64,000 nucleotides of DNA from Pelagimonas phthalicica (GTDB taxonomy: Bacteria; Pseudomonadota; Alphaproteobacteria; Rhodobacterales; Rhodobacteraceae). Shown in pieces: positions 63,903-64,000 of this stretch. The position numbers were made by a program, and so were the translations under genes. The stretch spans positions 1,364,001-1,428,000 of the forward strand of contig NZ_SOAP01000001.1 of NCBI RefSeq assembly GCF_004364805.1, read 5' to 3'. The notes beneath the pieces are model-generated. The model was given only the letters and a program-made list of their open reading frames with translations, searched no databases and was not told the origin of the DNA. Every line of letters starts with the position of its first letter. Within the stretch, counting starts at the first letter, position 1.

Positions 63903-64000
63903 TTATACGGCGAACATCAGCAGCAGCGAAACGAGGAAGGCGAAGATGCCCAGCGCTTCCGCAAACGCGATGCCGATGAAGAGAGTAGCAGTTTGGCCAG
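63903..64000 (-). CDS. atpE: F0F1 ATP synthase subunit c (3' part)
   Basis: The last 31 codons read [20 protein letters not shown] and end LLLMFAV. This is the second membrane helix of subunit c with the proton-binding Glu (AEALGIF). The gene continues beyond the window. It lies 89 bp upstream of atpG in the same operon. Confidence 0.93.
   Translation of the reverse strand, partial: GQTATLFIGIAFAEALGIFAFLVSLLLMFAV

Overview
The window looks like chromosome of a marine Rhodobacterales (Roseobacter-group) alphaproteobacterium. I base this on gene content rather than a database match: two kinds of TRAP transporter, phosphatidylcholine synthase, MipZ, DUF1150 beside a small heat-shock protein, a Hint-domain protein, duplicated b and b' subunits of the F0 ATP synthase, and a fused ATP sulfurylase/APS kinase. 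One 16.2 kb block (12602-28771) is clearly foreign to this background.

Layout. 1-10.2 kb is a catabolic and uptake island: a TAXI-type TRAP system, a LysR regulator divergent from an alpha/beta hydrolase, a minus-strand operon dctP-dctQ-dctM-FAD monooxygenase, and a DUF3237 protein. A methyl-accepting chemotaxis protein follows (10265-12313). 12602-28771 is a Tn7-like transposon. Its ends match each other at 22 of 27 positions and are flanked by a perfect 5-bp duplication (GCCTT). It sits just downstream of a tRNA-Lys gene and separates that tRNA from its terminator. Transposition genes on the minus strand, in transcription order: ner-like regulator, tnsA, tnsB, tniB/tnsC, tniQ, and a small protein made of two repeats. 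Cargo: a metallophosphoesterase, then a defence locus with Vsr nuclease, 5-methylcytosine methyltransferase, a 74-aa protein, a GHKL ATPase of MORC/paraMORC type, two unrecognised proteins and an Mrr-like nuclease. The nuclease frame has an in-frame TGA 36 codons before what looks like its natural end.

28.8-64 kb is ordinary host chromosome: tRNA-Lys, dapF, mtaB, a PaiB-like gene whose stop codon is completed by a 263-bp MITE-like element, ribH under an FMN riboswitch, pcs, rpiB, ubiK, lgt, a MidA-like methyltransferase, pgeF, a Hint protein, an Lrp regulator, trxB, rraB, a GMC oxidoreductase, a winged-helix/ATP sulfurylase/APS kinase fusion with a palindrome before it, a small heat-shock protein, purE-purK, a solitary phnM-like gene, smc, a TsoY-like membrane protein behind two SqrR/BigR-type boxes, mipZ, and the end of the F0 ATP synthase operon, which runs off the window.

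The strongest candidate for a little-described system is the methyltransferase/MORC-type ATPase/nuclease locus carried on the tRNA-Lys-directed Tn7-like element. All assignments come from reading the sequence; no database search was run.
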